Source: Agathobaculum butyriciproducens
GTDB taxonomy: Bacteria > Bacillota > Clostridia > Oscillospirales > Butyricicoccaceae
Reading direction: 5' to 3'
NCBI GenBank assembly: GCA_003096535.1
Contig: QEKJ01000006.1
Coordinates: 62,001-126,000, forward strand
DNA: 64,000 nucleotides
Shown here: in pieces, positions 1 to 9,210 of the stretch
Numbering within the stretch: the first letter of the stretch is position 1
Layout: every line of letters starts with the position of its first letter
Position numbers and translations under genes: made by a program
Notes under the pieces: generated by a model
The model's input: only the letters and a program-made list of their open reading frames with translations
What the model was told of the DNA's origin: nothing
Databases searched by the model: none

Positions 1-464
1 TCGCTGTCTGCCGGGTCAAATTCCACACTGTTGTCCTTGTATTTTTTGAGGATGAAATGCGTACCGGTGGACAGCACGTTCTCCATCGGCGCCAGCTGCT
101 CGGAGACAAAGCGGGCAACCTCGCGCATGGTGCGTCCCTTGATGATAACGGTCAGATCGAAGCCGCCGCTCATCAGATACACGCTCTCCACCTGATGGTG
201 CGAATAGATCTGACGGGCGATCTCATCAAAGCCCATACCCTTCTGCGGGGTGATCTTGACCTCGATCAGCGCGGTTACGCTCTCCTTGGATGTTTTATCC
301 CAATCGACCACGGTCTTGTAGCCGAGGATCGTCGAATTCTTCTCGTAGGCCTTGATCGCGGCAGCAACGTCCTCTTCGCTTTCGCCGAGCATCGCGGCCA
401 GCTGTGCCGGAGTCAGGCGGGCATCCTGCGCCAGCAGATCAAGCAGCTTTTCAGGGTTTTTCAT
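1..464 (-). CDS. Lrp/AsnC-family transcriptional regulator (3' end cut by window edge)
   Basis: About 154 residues are visible, starting MKNPEKLLDLL; the stop lies outside the window. Residues 1-50 form the AsnC-type winged helix (a Leu/Ala-rich helix followed by a recognition helix and VVDWDK wing), and residues 60-145 resemble the RAM ligand-binding domain with the typical G-F-D pattern (LMSGGFDLTVIIKG). The family binds amino acids and regulates their metabolism as octamers. The start at 464 has GGGAGG ten bases upstream. It lies downstream of, and in the same orientation as, ilvBNCD, but a terminator and a 390-bp repeat-bearing gap separate them, so it is probably an independent unit. A role in branched-chain amino acid control is plausible from position only. 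Confidence 0.88.
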   Translation of the reverse strand, partial: MKNPEKLLDLLAQDARLTPAQLAAMLGESEEDVAAAIKAYEKNSTILGYKTVVDWDKTSKESVTALIEVKITPQKGMGFDEIARQIYSHHQVESVYLMSGGFDLTVIIKGRTMREVARFVSEQLAPMENVLSTGTHFILKKYKDNSVEFDPADS

Positions 465-561
465 AATAAATGACCTCCCTTTTTCGTTTTTTAAGAATTA
501 CTTTATTATAGCACTGCGGTGCAGTTCTGTCTATGCTTGGAGCAGAAATTTTGCGGCTGCG

Positions 562-802
562 GAATGGAGAATTGAAAATGGAGGATGGAGAATGAACGTG
601 ATTGGCAATCGGTGTACCGCACAAACGAATTTTCACGAACTGCATCGCAGGAGCGAACATTATTCGCCCACACCCATTTAACGGCAATGCGGGCGCACAC
701 TGTGCGCCCTACGGGATAACCGATGCCGATGAATTGCCCAATCCATTCACACAAATGAAACCATCGAGTTAATTCTCCATTTTCTATTCTCAATTCTCCA
801 TT
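562..802. repeat. D-type dispersed repeat box D1 in the 465-857 gap
   Basis: The gap between the Lrp-like gene and ilvD holds no plausible gene. It is bounded by two inverted tracts built from units like ATGGAGAATTGAAAATGG (left, 562-600) and their complement (right, 770-802). Between them lie small hairpins such as GCGAAC/ATTATTCGC and GCGCACACTGTGCGC followed by CCTACGGG, the latter of the GTAGGGGCG (R) type seen elsewhere in the window. The same end tracts recur at about 11051, 23211, 25054, 57371 and 63240. Confidence 0.7.
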
Positions 803-814
803 ACTCAGCAAAAA

Positions 815-844
815 AGAAGTCCGAAAAACTTTCGGACTTCTTTT
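815..844 (-). terminator. Intrinsic terminator after ilvD
   Basis: A stem AGAAGTCCGAAA with complementary arm TTTCGGACTTCT carries runs of T on both strands, so it could work in both directions. It sits just past the ilvD stop codon and ends the ilvBNCD transcript. Confidence 0.85.
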
Positions 845-857
845 CATTACGCCAAAA

Positions 858-2519
858 TCAACGAACCACAGCGCCCTGATCCGCAGAGGTGACCAGACGC
901 GAGTAGCGGTACAACCAGCCGGACTTGACATTCGGCTCACGCGGAACGTACTTGGCACGGCGTGCCTCCAGCTCCTCGTCGGAAACATTTACGTTTACCT
1001 TGCTGTTCGGGATATCGATGGAGATGATATCGCCTTCCTGCACCAGACCGATCTCGCCGCCGGAAGCAGCCTCCGGCGAAACGTGGCCGATGGATGCGCC
1101 GCGGGACGCACCGGAGAAACGGCCGTCGGTGATGAGCGCAACCGTGGTATCCAGCTTCATGCCGGCCAGCGCAGAGGTCGGGTTGAGCATCTCGCGCATG
1201 CCCGGACCGCCCTTCGGGCCTTCGTAGCGGATGACAACAACATCACCCGGCACGATCTTGCCGTTGTAGATGGCGGAAATTGCGTCCTCCTCGCAGTCGA
1301 ACACGCGTGCCGGACCTTCGTGCACCATCATTTCCGGTGCAACAGCCGAACGCTTGACAACACAGCCGTTCTTTGCGATGTTGCCCCACAGAACAGCGAT
1401 GCCGCCGGTCTGCGAATACGGATTCTCGAGCGGACGAACGACCTCCGGGTTCTTGTTGACAACGCCTTCGAGGTTCTCACCGACCGTCTTGCCGGTGCAG
1501 GTGATGAGCGACAGGTCGAGGAAATCGCGCTTGGTCAGCTCCTTCATGATGGCCGGAACGCCGCCTGCCATGTAAAGCTGCTCAATGTGATGCGGGCCTG
1601 CCGGAGCCAGATGGCAGATATTCGGCACCTTGCCGGACAGTTCGTTCAGGGTCTCAAGCTGCAGTGGAACGCCTGCTTCGTTTGCGATTGCCAGCAGGTG
1701 CAGAACCGAGTTGGTCGAGCAGCCGATCGCCATCTCGCAGGTCAGCGCGTTGCGGAATGCTGCCGGCGTGAGGATGTCGCGCGGCTTGATGTCCTTCTCG
1801 ATCAGCTCCATGATCTTCATGCCGGCGTGCTTTGCCAGATGAATACGGGCAGCCGAAACCGCCGGGGTCGTGCCGTTGCCCGGCAGCGCCATGCCGATCG
1901 CTTCGGACAGGCAGTTCATCGAGTTTGCGGTGTACATGCCTGCACACGAGCCGCAGCCCGGGCAGGAATTGCACTCGGCCTCGTAGAACGTTGCCTCGTC
2001 CATCATGCCGGCCTTGTAAGCGCCGACCGCCTCGAAGGTCTTGGACAGGGATACCTCCTCACCGCCGAAATGGCCTGCCATCATCGGGCCGCCGGAAACC
2101 AGAATGGACGGAATGTTCAGACGAGCGGCAGCCATCAGCATACCGGGAACGATCTTGTCGCAGTTCGGGATGAGCACCAGACCGTCCAGCTGGTGCGCCT
2201 GTGCCAGCGTCTCTACGCTGTCCGCGATCAGCTCACGGCTTGCCAGCGAATATTTCATGCCGATGTGGCCCATCGCAATGCCGTCGCATACGCCGATGGC
2301 CGGAACGAGCACCGGCGTACCGCCTGCCATGCGAACGCCTGCCTTAACCGCATCCGCGATCTTATCGAGGTTGATATGGCCCGGGATGATCTCGGAATAC
2401 GCCGAAACCACACCGATGATCGGCTGATTCATTTCCTCGTCGGTCATACCGCAGGCGCGCAGCAGCGAACGGTTCGGCATGCGCTCGGGTCCTGCAGTGA
2501 TGTTGTCACTTCTTCTCAC
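858..2519 (-). CDS. ilvD: Dihydroxy-acid dehydratase
   Basis: This 553-residue protein matches the usual IlvD length. It dehydrates 2,3-dihydroxyisovalerate and 2,3-dihydroxymethylvalerate to the 2-keto acids of valine and isoleucine synthesis, in the cytoplasm, using an iron-sulfur cluster. Visible signatures are [13 protein letters not shown] around residues 118-130 and [19 protein letters not shown] around 183-201, which carry the cluster and Mg-binding residues, and GRFSGASRG near 465. It is the last gene of ilvB-N-C-D, reached after an unusually long gap of 334 bases that contains a strong hairpin followed by U residues. The start is preceded by AAAGGAGG. Confidence 0.97.
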   Translation of the reverse strand: MRRSDNITAGPERMPNRSLLRACGMTDEEMNQPIIGVVSAYSEIIPGHINLDKIADAVKAGVRMAGGTPVLVPAIGVCDGIAMGHIGMKYSLASRELIADSVETLAQAHQLDGLVLIPNCDKIVPGMLMAAARLNIPSILVSGGPMMAGHFGGEEVSLSKTFEAVGAYKAGMMDEATFYEAECNSCPGCGSCAGMYTANSMNCLSEAIGMALPGNGTTPAVSAARIHLAKHAGMKIMELIEKDIKPRDILTPAAFRNALTCEMAIGCSTNSVLHLLAIANEAGVPLQLETLNELSGKVPNICHLAPAGPHHIEQLYMAGGVPAIMKELTKRDFLDLSLITCTGKTVGENLEGVVNKNPEVVRPLENPYSQTGGIAVLWGNIAKNGCVVKRSAVAPEMMVHEGPARVFDCEEDAISAIYNGKIVPGDVVVIRYEGPKGGPGMREMLNPTSALAGMKLDTTVALITDGRFSGASRGASIGHVSPEAASGGEIGLVQEGDIISIDIPNSKVNVNVSDEELEARRAKYVPREPNVKSGWLYRYSRLVTSADQGAVVR

Positions 2520-2853
2520 GGGGATTTTCCTCCTTTGAAAGCAGTCCAGCAGACTGCCTGATAGAAAAAACGGGCGGACGGGAAAATCCGTCCGCCCGTT
2601 CGGGGTAACTAAAAGCTGACGATCAGCACGCGAAATGCTTCACGTCTAACCGCAACCAAAGGTTGCGGCAATCATTCGGCACACAAAGTGTGCCGTAAAA
2701 AGTCAGGACATGCGCCTGACTTTTTACACCCCGACTCAGCGCCCGTGGGGCGCGTCATTGGGGTATTGACCAGTGGTTTCTACGGAACCGCTGGTCATAT
2801 ATAGGGGGCTTTTGAAGCCCCCTATAAGAAATAGTCTCAAGCGGAGCGCGAGA
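2520..2853 (-). promoter_or_regulatory. Structured 334-base ilvC-ilvD intergenic region
   Basis: There is no gene here, but the minus-strand transcript could form a series of hairpins: GGGGGCTT/AAGCCCCC at about 2813-2826, ACCAGCGGTT/AACCACTGGT at 2769-2796, AAAGTCAGG/CCTGACTTT at 2698-2726, GGCACAC/GTGTGCC at 2678-2695, and CCGCAACC/GGTTGCGG at 2650-2668. A strong terminator-like hairpin at 2569-2600 comes last. I find no T-box consensus in it, so any attenuation mechanism is unproven. A promoter of its own for ilvD is possible. Confidence 0.5.
2569..2600 (-). terminator. Strong terminator hairpin inside the ilv operon, just upstream of ilvD
   Basis: On the minus strand an AACGGGCGGACGG arm pairs with CCGTCCGCCCGTT and is followed by T6. 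This is a textbook intrinsic terminator placed about 50 bases before the ilvD start codon rather than at the operon end. It either ends an ilvBNC transcript or acts as a conditional attenuator. Confidence 0.8.
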
Positions 2854-3861
<1,008 letters not shown>

Positions 3862-4002
3862 CTAAAAATTTATAAAGAGTCAATTATATGAATCAGCAGT
3901 CAGTAATCAGTGATTGCAAGGTGCTTCCTCCCCGGTTATAAAACATTTCTCCGGCGCGGCAGCGCTTTTCAGTCCCAATTTCCAACTCCTAATTAACCAA
4001 AA

Positions 4003-4479
4003 TTATTTTTCAATTGCCGTAACACCCGAACGGCTCATCTCGAGGATCTTAAAGTTCGAGATGACGTCGAGGAAGGCATCGATGCGGCTCGGCACTTCGG
4101 AAAGCTCGATGATCATTTCGCTCTCCTGCGTATCGACCACGCGCGCGCCATACAGGTCGCACAGTTGGCGGATATCATTTCGAACGCTCACGTCCGGCGT
4201 ATGCAGCTTGACGAACACCAGCTCACTGCAGCAGGAGCTGTCTTCTTCGAGGTGTACAACATGCATGACCTCTTCCAGCTTTGCCAGCTGCTTCATGATC
4301 TGCTCAAGCACCATATGGTCGCCCTGCACGATGATAGACATGCAGGAAACCTTCGGATCAGTCGTGGCCGAAACGGTCAGCGAGTCGATGTTGTAGCCGC
4401 GGCGGCCAAACAGGCTGGATACGCGGGCCAGAACACCGGCGTTGTTCTGTACGGTGACAGAAAGGATATACTTTTCCAT
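4003..4479 (-). CDS. ilvN: Acetolactate synthase small (regulatory) subunit
   Basis: A 158-residue protein with the N-terminal ACT domain (residues 1-80, VTVQNNAGVLARVSSLFGRR) that binds valine or another end product and regulates the catalytic subunit. The C-terminal half (residues 85-158) matches the ALS small-subunit domain. The start sits 13 bases after the ilvB stop, with AAGGAGAAATT upstream, indicating tight coupling with the catalytic subunit. It is often called ilvH in other species; the length fits the IlvH/IlvN group. Confidence 0.95.
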   Translation of the reverse strand: MEKYILSVTVQNNAGVLARVSSLFGRRGYNIDSLTVSATTDPKVSCMSIIVQGDHMVLEQIMKQLAKLEEVMHVVHLEEDSSCCSELVFVKLHTPDVSVRNDIRQLCDLYGARVVDTQESEMIIELSEVPSRIDAFLDVISNFKILEMSRSGVTAIEK

Positions 4480-4492
4480 AATTTCTCCTTCC

Positions 4493-6157
4493 TTATTCCG
4501 TTACAAGATCGTCAACCGTGCCGCCTGCCGGGATCATCGGCAGGACGCGCTCGTCCTTGTCGATCTGTGCGTCGATCAGCACAGGACCGGTACGCTTCAT
4601 CGCTTCACGCAGCGCGTCGCGCAGCTCGGCGATATTGGAAACACGGAAGCCGCGTGCGCCGAAGGCGTCGGCCAGCTTGACGTAATCTGTCTTGCGGTGC
4701 GGGTCGGTCTGCGAGTAGCGGCTGCCATAGAACATGGTCTGCCACTGACGCACGTTGCCGAGCACGCGGTTATTCATAATGATCGTGATCACCGGCAGAT
4801 TATAGGAAACCGCGGTGCAGATCTCGTTAAGGTTCATGTGGAACGAGCCGTCGCCCGTGATGTGGACAACCGTTCTGTCCGGGAAGGCCACCTGTGCGCC
4901 GAGAGCCGCGCCGTAGCCGAAGCCCATCGTACCCAGACCGCCGGACGTCAGAAACTGACGAACGTGCTTGCGGCCGTTGTACTGCGCGCTCCAAAGCTGG
5001 TGCTGACCAACGTCGGTTGCGATAATGGTGTCCTCCGGGGTCTCCTCCGCAACTGTGCGGAGCAGCTGGTGCGGATGGATAACGCTCTCGTCGTCCTTCG
5101 GCACATAGTCGAGCTTTGTCTGCCACTCGGCAATCTGCGCGCGCCATGCGTCGTGCTTTGCCTCCTTGATATACGGCATAACCTTTTCGAGGAAGGTCTC
5201 CGCATCGGAAACAATGGCATAATCAACGCCGATGTTCTTATTGATCTCCGCGTTGTCAATGTCAACGTGGATAACCTTCGCCGACGGTGCAAAACGCTTG
5301 GTGTTGGTCGCAACGCGGTCGGAGAAGCGGGCGCCGATGCAGACCAGCAGGTCACAGCGCTCAACCGCCCATGCGGCAGAAACCGTACCGTGCATACCGA
5401 TCATGCCGAGGCTGAGCGGCTCGGTATCCGGGATGCAGCCGATGGCCATCATGGTGTGCGCCGACGGAATATCCGCCTTGCGCTGCAGCTGCAGCAGCAT
5501 GTCGCCTGCGTCAGAGGTTTCAACACCGCCGCCGTAATAGATCATCGGACGCTCGGAGGCGGCGATCATATCCGCTACGGTCTGCAGCTCTTCGTCCGAA
5601 ATCTCGTAGGTCTCGTTGATCTCAACCTTGCCCTTCGGGATAAACTCACACTTAGCGGCGGTAATATCCTTCGGGATGTCGATCAGCACCGGACCCGGAC
5701 GTCCGGAAGCAGCAATGCGGAACGCATCGCGCACGGTGTCAGCGAGTTCGTCAACATCACGGACAACGAAATTGTGCTTGGTGATCGGCATGGTGATGCC
5801 GGCAATGTAAACCTCCTGAAAGGAGTCGCGGCCGATGAGGCTGGTGCCGACGTTGCCGGTGATGGCAACCATCGGGATGGAATCCATATACGCGGTAGCA
5901 ATACCGGTTACGAGGTTGGTCGCACCCGGTCCGCTCGTTGCCAGGCAGACGCCTACCTTGCCGGTCGCACGGGCGTAGCCGTCCGCTGCGTGTGCTGCGC
6001 CCTGTTCGTGCGCGGTCAGAATATGTCGAATGCGGTCGCTGTTTTTGTAAAGTGCGTCATAGATGTTCAAAACCGCACCGCCGGGATAACCGAAAATGGT
6101 ATCAACTCCCTGCTCTACAAGTGCGTCGATCAGAATCTCTGCGCCGTTCTTTACCAT
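4493..6157 (-). CDS. ilvB: Acetolactate synthase large (catalytic) subunit
   Basis: A 554-residue thiamine-diphosphate enzyme condensing pyruvate with pyruvate or 2-ketobutyrate, the first common step of branched-chain amino acid synthesis. The N-terminal PYR domain shows HEQGAAHAADGYARATGK with the catalytic Glu near residue 50, followed by the ATSGPGATN segment. The C-terminal TPP/Mg motif is GDGSFHMNLNEI with the distal Asn in IIMNN. The start has AAAGGAGGCGG upstream. It is the first gene after the T-box leader, so its expression probably responds to uncharged branched-chain tRNA. Confidence 0.97.
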   Translation of the reverse strand: MVKNGAEILIDALVEQGVDTIFGYPGGAVLNIYDALYKNSDRIRHILTAHEQGAAHAADGYARATGKVGVCLATSGPGATNLVTGIATAYMDSIPMVAITGNVGTSLIGRDSFQEVYIAGITMPITKHNFVVRDVDELADTVRDAFRIAASGRPGPVLIDIPKDITAAKCEFIPKGKVEINETYEISDEELQTVADMIAASERPMIYYGGGVETSDAGDMLLQLQRKADIPSAHTMMAIGCIPDTEPLSLGMIGMHGTVSAAWAVERCDLLVCIGARFSDRVATNTKRFAPSAKVIHVDIDNAEINKNIGVDYAIVSDAETFLEKVMPYIKEAKHDAWRAQIAEWQTKLDYVPKDDESVIHPHQLLRTVAEETPEDTIIATDVGQHQLWSAQYNGRKHVRQFLTSGGLGTMGFGYGAALGAQVAFPDRTVVHITGDGSFHMNLNEICTAVSYNLPVITIIMNNRVLGNVRQWQTMFYGSRYSQTDPHRKTDYVKLADAFGARGFRVSNIAELRDALREAMKRTGPVLIDAQIDKDERVLPMIPAGGTVDDLVTE

Positions 6158-6246
6158 TGCGAATCCGCCTCCTTTCTCTCATTTCAACATAGCATACATA
6201 CTTATGCAGCAGCCGGATAACGATTGCCGCAAGATACCGTATAAAC

Positions 6247-6525
6247 AAAAAAGCCCTTGTCTCACAAAGAGACAAAGACCAAAAACTCTGCGGTACCACT
6301 CTTTTTGCCACACTGCCCTATTCGGCGGCATGACCACTCACCCGATCGTTTAACGCAGATCATGCGGGATAGCTTACACTGAACCCTGTTTCATTTCATT
6401 TCAGCAATCCGGCTCCCGGAGGACTTTCGCACTTTCCGTTTCCCACTGTCTTACACCAGCCGACAGCTCTCTATCATGGGTCCGGGACGCTACTTTTCCG
6501 TTCGCAGCCTGTATCTTTTTGAATG
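6247..6525 (-). promoter_or_regulatory. T-box riboswitch controlling ilvBNCD
   Basis: Read on the minus strand, the T-box sequence AGAGTGGTACCGCAGAG lies at 6302-6286, close to the family consensus. It is followed by a terminator hairpin (CTTTGTCTC/GAGACAAGG, about 6277-6253) and a T6 run at 6251-6246. The upstream Stem I has the expected distal elements AGAGAG and GGCTGGTG around 6470-6445 and a UCCCGGA/UCCGGGA helix. The tRNA acceptor end should pair with the T-box bulge when uncharged, favouring read-through. The specifier codon cannot be fixed by eye; given the genes, Ile, Leu or Val is expected. The rest of the 6158-6699 gap holds the leader promoter region and nothing else that I recognise. 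Confidence 0.93.
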
Positions 6526-6699
6526 TTGTTTATATTATAAAGGCGTTTTCTCAGAATGTCAACGTCTTTCCGACTGCAAATATGCGAAAACTGTCGTGCA
6601 TATTTCTTTGTTTTTTCGCCATACTACACAATGCCAAACATGTACAGTTTTCGCCCCGGTAAACTGTGCTATTTTCACAAACAAAGGAGGTGCAGTCGT

Positions 6700-7377
6700 A
6701 TGGCAGTGCCGCTGCTGCGCACGCTGATTTTATACTGTGCGGTCATCTGCGCCGTGCGGCTGATGGGGAAACGGCAGATCGGCGAGCTGGACCCGTCCGA
6801 GCTGGTCGTTACCATTCTGGTATCCGATCTGGCGGCTGTGCCCATGCAGGATTTAGGAATTCCGCTGCTCTCCGGTCTGGTGCCGATCGCCACGCTCGTG
6901 GTGCTCGAGATTTTCCTCAGCTTCGCCGCACTCAAAAGCCGCAGATTCCGGCGGCTGCTGAACGGTCAGCCGGCCATCATCATTCGCAGGGGACAGCTCG
7001 ATATTGGCAAACTGCGGCAAATGCGGCTGACGACCGACGAGGTGATAGAAACACTCCGCAAACAAAACGTTGCAGCCGTGTCCGATGTGAAATACGGCGT
7101 CATCGAGCCGGACGGCACGCTGACGGTTATCCTCAAGCAGCCGCAGCAGCCGGTCACGGCGGAAATGCTCGGCATTACGCCCAAGGATACCGGTCTGCCG
7201 CTCGTTGTCGTGTCGGACGGCAAGATGGTTTCGCGCTCGCTCGAGCTGCTGCACCTCTCCCCTGCGGATATCGAGCGGCGGCTGAAAAACCAGAGTATCG
7301 CGGTCGAGGATGTGTTCCTGATGACGCTCGACGACTGCGGCAACACGTTCCTGCAGAAAAAGGAGGGCCGTGCATGA
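6700..7377 (+). CDS. DUF421 (YetF/YcaP-type) membrane protein
   Basis: The chosen ATG at 6700 has AAAGGAGGTG seven bases upstream and gives 225 residues; a longer upstream reading lacks such a site. Residues 1-80 form about three membrane helices around the family motif RLMGKRQIGELDPSELVVTILVSD. The soluble C-terminal domain (residues 85-225) contains GQPAIIIRRGQLD and the alternating sheet typical of YetF. The molecular role of the family is not known; several members are linked to spores or envelope stress. The stop overlaps the start of the next gene (ATGA), so the two are co-translated. Confidence 0.88.
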   Translation: MAVPLLRTLILYCAVICAVRLMGKRQIGELDPSELVVTILVSDLAAVPMQDLGIPLLSGLVPIATLVVLEIFLSFAALKSRRFRRLLNGQPAIIIRRGQLDIGKLRQMRLTTDEVIETLRKQNVAAVSDVKYGVIEPDGTLTVILKQPQQPVTAEMLGITPKDTGLPLVVVSDGKMVSRSLELLHLSPADIERRLKNQSIAVEDVFLMTLDDCGNTFLQKKEGRA

Positions 7378-7712
7378 AGCGATTGCTGACGGCTGCCGTG
7401 CTGTGTACCGTGCTCATCCTCGGCAGTGTATGGAGCGTAAGAGCCGTGGATAACACGGCACAGGCGGTCGCCCTCGAAGTAGAGAACGACCGCCTGAATG
7501 AAGCGCAGGAGACATGGGACGCAGCACAGACCCTGCTCGGCGCTCTGCTGCTGCACAGCGAGATTGATCAGGCTGACCGGCTGTTTGACCGTATGCTTGC
7601 CGCACAGCAAAACGGCTTGACGGACGAATTTTCGCTTGACCGCGCAGAGCTGCTCGCTCAGCTGAGGCATTTGCCGGAGGTGCAGCGTCCGACGCTTAAA
7701 AATCTGTTTTAA
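7374..7712 (+). CDS. DUF4363-family secreted or anchored protein
   Basis: The 112-residue product starts at 7374, overlapping the DUF421 stop by 4 bases, with GGAGGG upstream. Residues 1-24 form a signal peptide or anchor (LLTAAVLCTVLILGSVWSV), and the remainder is a charged helical region (about 25-112) predicted to lie outside the membrane. DUF421 followed by DUF4363 is a recurring pair in Clostridia, so a joint function is likely but unknown. Its TAA stop is formed at the left terminus of repeat copy M-A. Confidence 0.75.
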   Translation: MKRLLTAAVLCTVLILGSVWSVRAVDNTAQAVALEVENDRLNEAQETWDAAQTLLGALLLHSEIDQADRLFDRMLAAQQNGLTDEFSLDRAELLAQLRHLPEVQRPTLKNLF

Positions 7713-7910
7713 GGCAACACCGCACAATTAAAGCTGCGGCGCTTTGCGGAAATTTTGTGTCCTGACTTTGGCTTCGGTTCCTTGCGCGAGTTCCGTCCGC
7801 GCTGCCGAAGTTTCACGGTAATACATCAAGTATTACCGCAAAACTGCGCCTCGTCAGTACGCAAAATTTGCTCGCAAATCGCTCTTGTTCAATTATGCGG
7901 TATTCCCTTA
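7711..7910. repeat. M-type short inverted-repeat element, copy A
   Basis: About 200 bp bounded by imperfect terminal inverted repeats, left AAGGCAACACCGCACAATTA and right ending in the complement of TAAGGGAATACCGCATAATT. An inner hairpin (GGTAATAC/GTATTACC) lies mid-element. It shares ends and interior with copies at 13391-13553 and 37014-37213. It carries no gene and resembles a miniature element. It exactly fills the space between two convergent genes and contributes the stop codons of both. Confidence 0.8.
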
Positions 7911-8267
7911 ACGGTATTCACGCACCTGCACGGACAGACCGTCCGGATCGTAAACGTAGAAGTAGCGCGCGTCCGGCTCCGGCTGGCGGATATCGGACGG
8001 ATTCATGCCGTGCAGGACGGCACGCTCATGCGCACTGGCGATATCCTCCGTACCGAAGCAGAGGAACATACCGGACGCCTTGACGGTCTCACCCTCCGGC
8101 ATGCCGATCAGCTCCAGCTGGGTTTCGCCGTTGGCGTTCTGCAGATAAGCAATGCTGCCGCCGTTCGCGGAGAACTGCGTGTGAATCTTCAACTCGGTGA
8201 GCGTCTGGTAAAAATGCAGCGATTTCTCGAAATCGCGCACGCGGAGCGCTAAATGGTGGATGTGCAT
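7908..8267 (-). CDS. VOC/glyoxalase-like metalloprotein
   Basis: The start at 8267 (MHIHHLALRVRDFEKS) is preceded by GAGGTG and yields 119 residues, one vicinal-oxygen-chelate unit of two beta-alpha-beta-beta-beta modules. Putative metal ligands are His5 (IHHLAL), the Glu of LELIG near residue 55, and the terminal DPDGLSVQV segment. Members include glyoxalase I, dioxygenases and antibiotic-binding proteins; the short sequence does not allow a substrate to be named. It is a single-gene unit. Its TAA stop lies in the right terminus of M-type copy A. Confidence 0.85.
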   Translation of the reverse strand: MHIHHLALRVRDFEKSLHFYQTLTELKIHTQFSANGGSIAYLQNANGETQLELIGMPEGETVKASGMFLCFGTEDIASAHERAVLHGMNPSDIRQPEPDARYFYVYDPDGLSVQVREYR

Positions 8268-8339
8268 AGCAGACACCTCGTTTCGTTGTTTTGTTTTATT
8301 GTATAAAACTCTGCGACAGGCTGTCAATAGGAAAGTTTC

Positions 8340-9090
8340 TGCTGAAATGGTGATTTGTTGCTTACGAAGCAAGCGGAATCCTGCCTGCCCGGCAGGGGCA
8401 CAAGAAGGAGAGAACCAAGGTTCTCTCCTTCTTGTGAATCATCCTTCTTCCTTAGAGGGTCTGACGCAGATTACCGATATGTGACCGCTGCGAAATAGAG
8501 GAACGGCAGAGGATTTTTTCTTCCGCAGAGACGCACTGCGTGCGCTCATGTATCCGCGTATTCGCAGCGTCAGATACCATTATTCTGCTACACAGGCGGG
8601 CAACTCTACACTGGGTGCGGCATAACAGTGCCGCACGATTCGTAAGCGCGTTATGATAGACAGGGCCTGCGAGGATAGATTGTACCGAACGCCTAAATTC
8701 GCAGGTGTCATCCGTTATAACGTGTTAAAGAGTTGCGCGACACGGGTATGTTGCGCCTGCAAAGATGAAACCGCAGGTGTAGCAGTAATGTATCTGACAC
8801 TGCGAATAAGTCGAGAAAGACACGGAAGAAAAAATCCTCTGCCGTTCCCCCATTTCGCAGCGGTCACATGTCGGCAATCTGCGCCAGACTAACTGACAAG
8901 GGAAAGGTAGGAGTCCAAAGAGGAAGGGAAACCGCAGGTGTCCCTTCCTTTTTGCCCCCGCAGCGGGCGCCGCACTCTCCCGTGCTCCGCAGAGCGCAAC
9001 TCTCCGCTTGATTTCAAGCGAATACCTCCCGTCCGTTAGGGGCGAACCCGCCTGCGGCAGTTCGTGTTCCCCAGTCATCCGGTGCAGGAA
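8340..9090. repeat. P-type large palindromic element, copy 1 (full)
   Basis: This fills the 8268-9210 gap. Two long arms are imperfect inverted copies of each other: 8393-8590 (containing GAACGGCAGAGGATTTTTTC) and 8770-8960 (containing its complement, GAAAAAATCCTCTGCCGTTC). Outer hairpins such as GGAAGGG/CCCTTCC followed by T5 (8929-8953) look like terminators at the ends. The core, 8600-8765, has hairpins GTGCGGCA/TGCCGCAC and GCGCGAC/GTTGCGC. No convincing reading frame is present. It matches 26945-27665 over its full length, but there the core is in the opposite orientation. Confidence 0.8.
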
Positions 9091-9144
9091 AAAGGAGCCG
9101 TCCGGACGGCTCCCATCTCCCCGGGCAAGCAGTAAAATTCCCTC

Positions 9145-9194
9145 TTGACATTCCGCAATCACCGACTACAATATTACTTAGGAAACGAAGTAAT
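9145..9194 (+). promoter_or_regulatory. Promoter and likely operator of the marR-MATE operon
   Basis: TTGACA at 9145-9150 and TACAAT at 9167-9172 are 16 bases apart. Directly after the -10 box is an inverted repeat ATTACTT (9173-9179) and AAGTAAT (9188-9194). Its placement over the expected transcription start suits repression by the MarR-type protein encoded just downstream. Confidence 0.75.
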
Positions 9195-9210
9195 TAGGCG
9201 AGGTGATTTC

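Noticed and set aside
2650-2690. Leader peptide for ilvD (nine-codon frame reading MIAATFGCG on the minus strand)
   Set aside because: No ribosome site and no run of Ile, Leu or Val codons.
2520-2853. Second T-box upstream of ilvD
   Set aside because: No AGGGTGGNACCGCG-like bulge or Stem I motif was found.
8653-8892. Small open frames inside the P-type copies
   Set aside because: They are not conserved between the two copies and have no ribosome site; the region looks non-coding.
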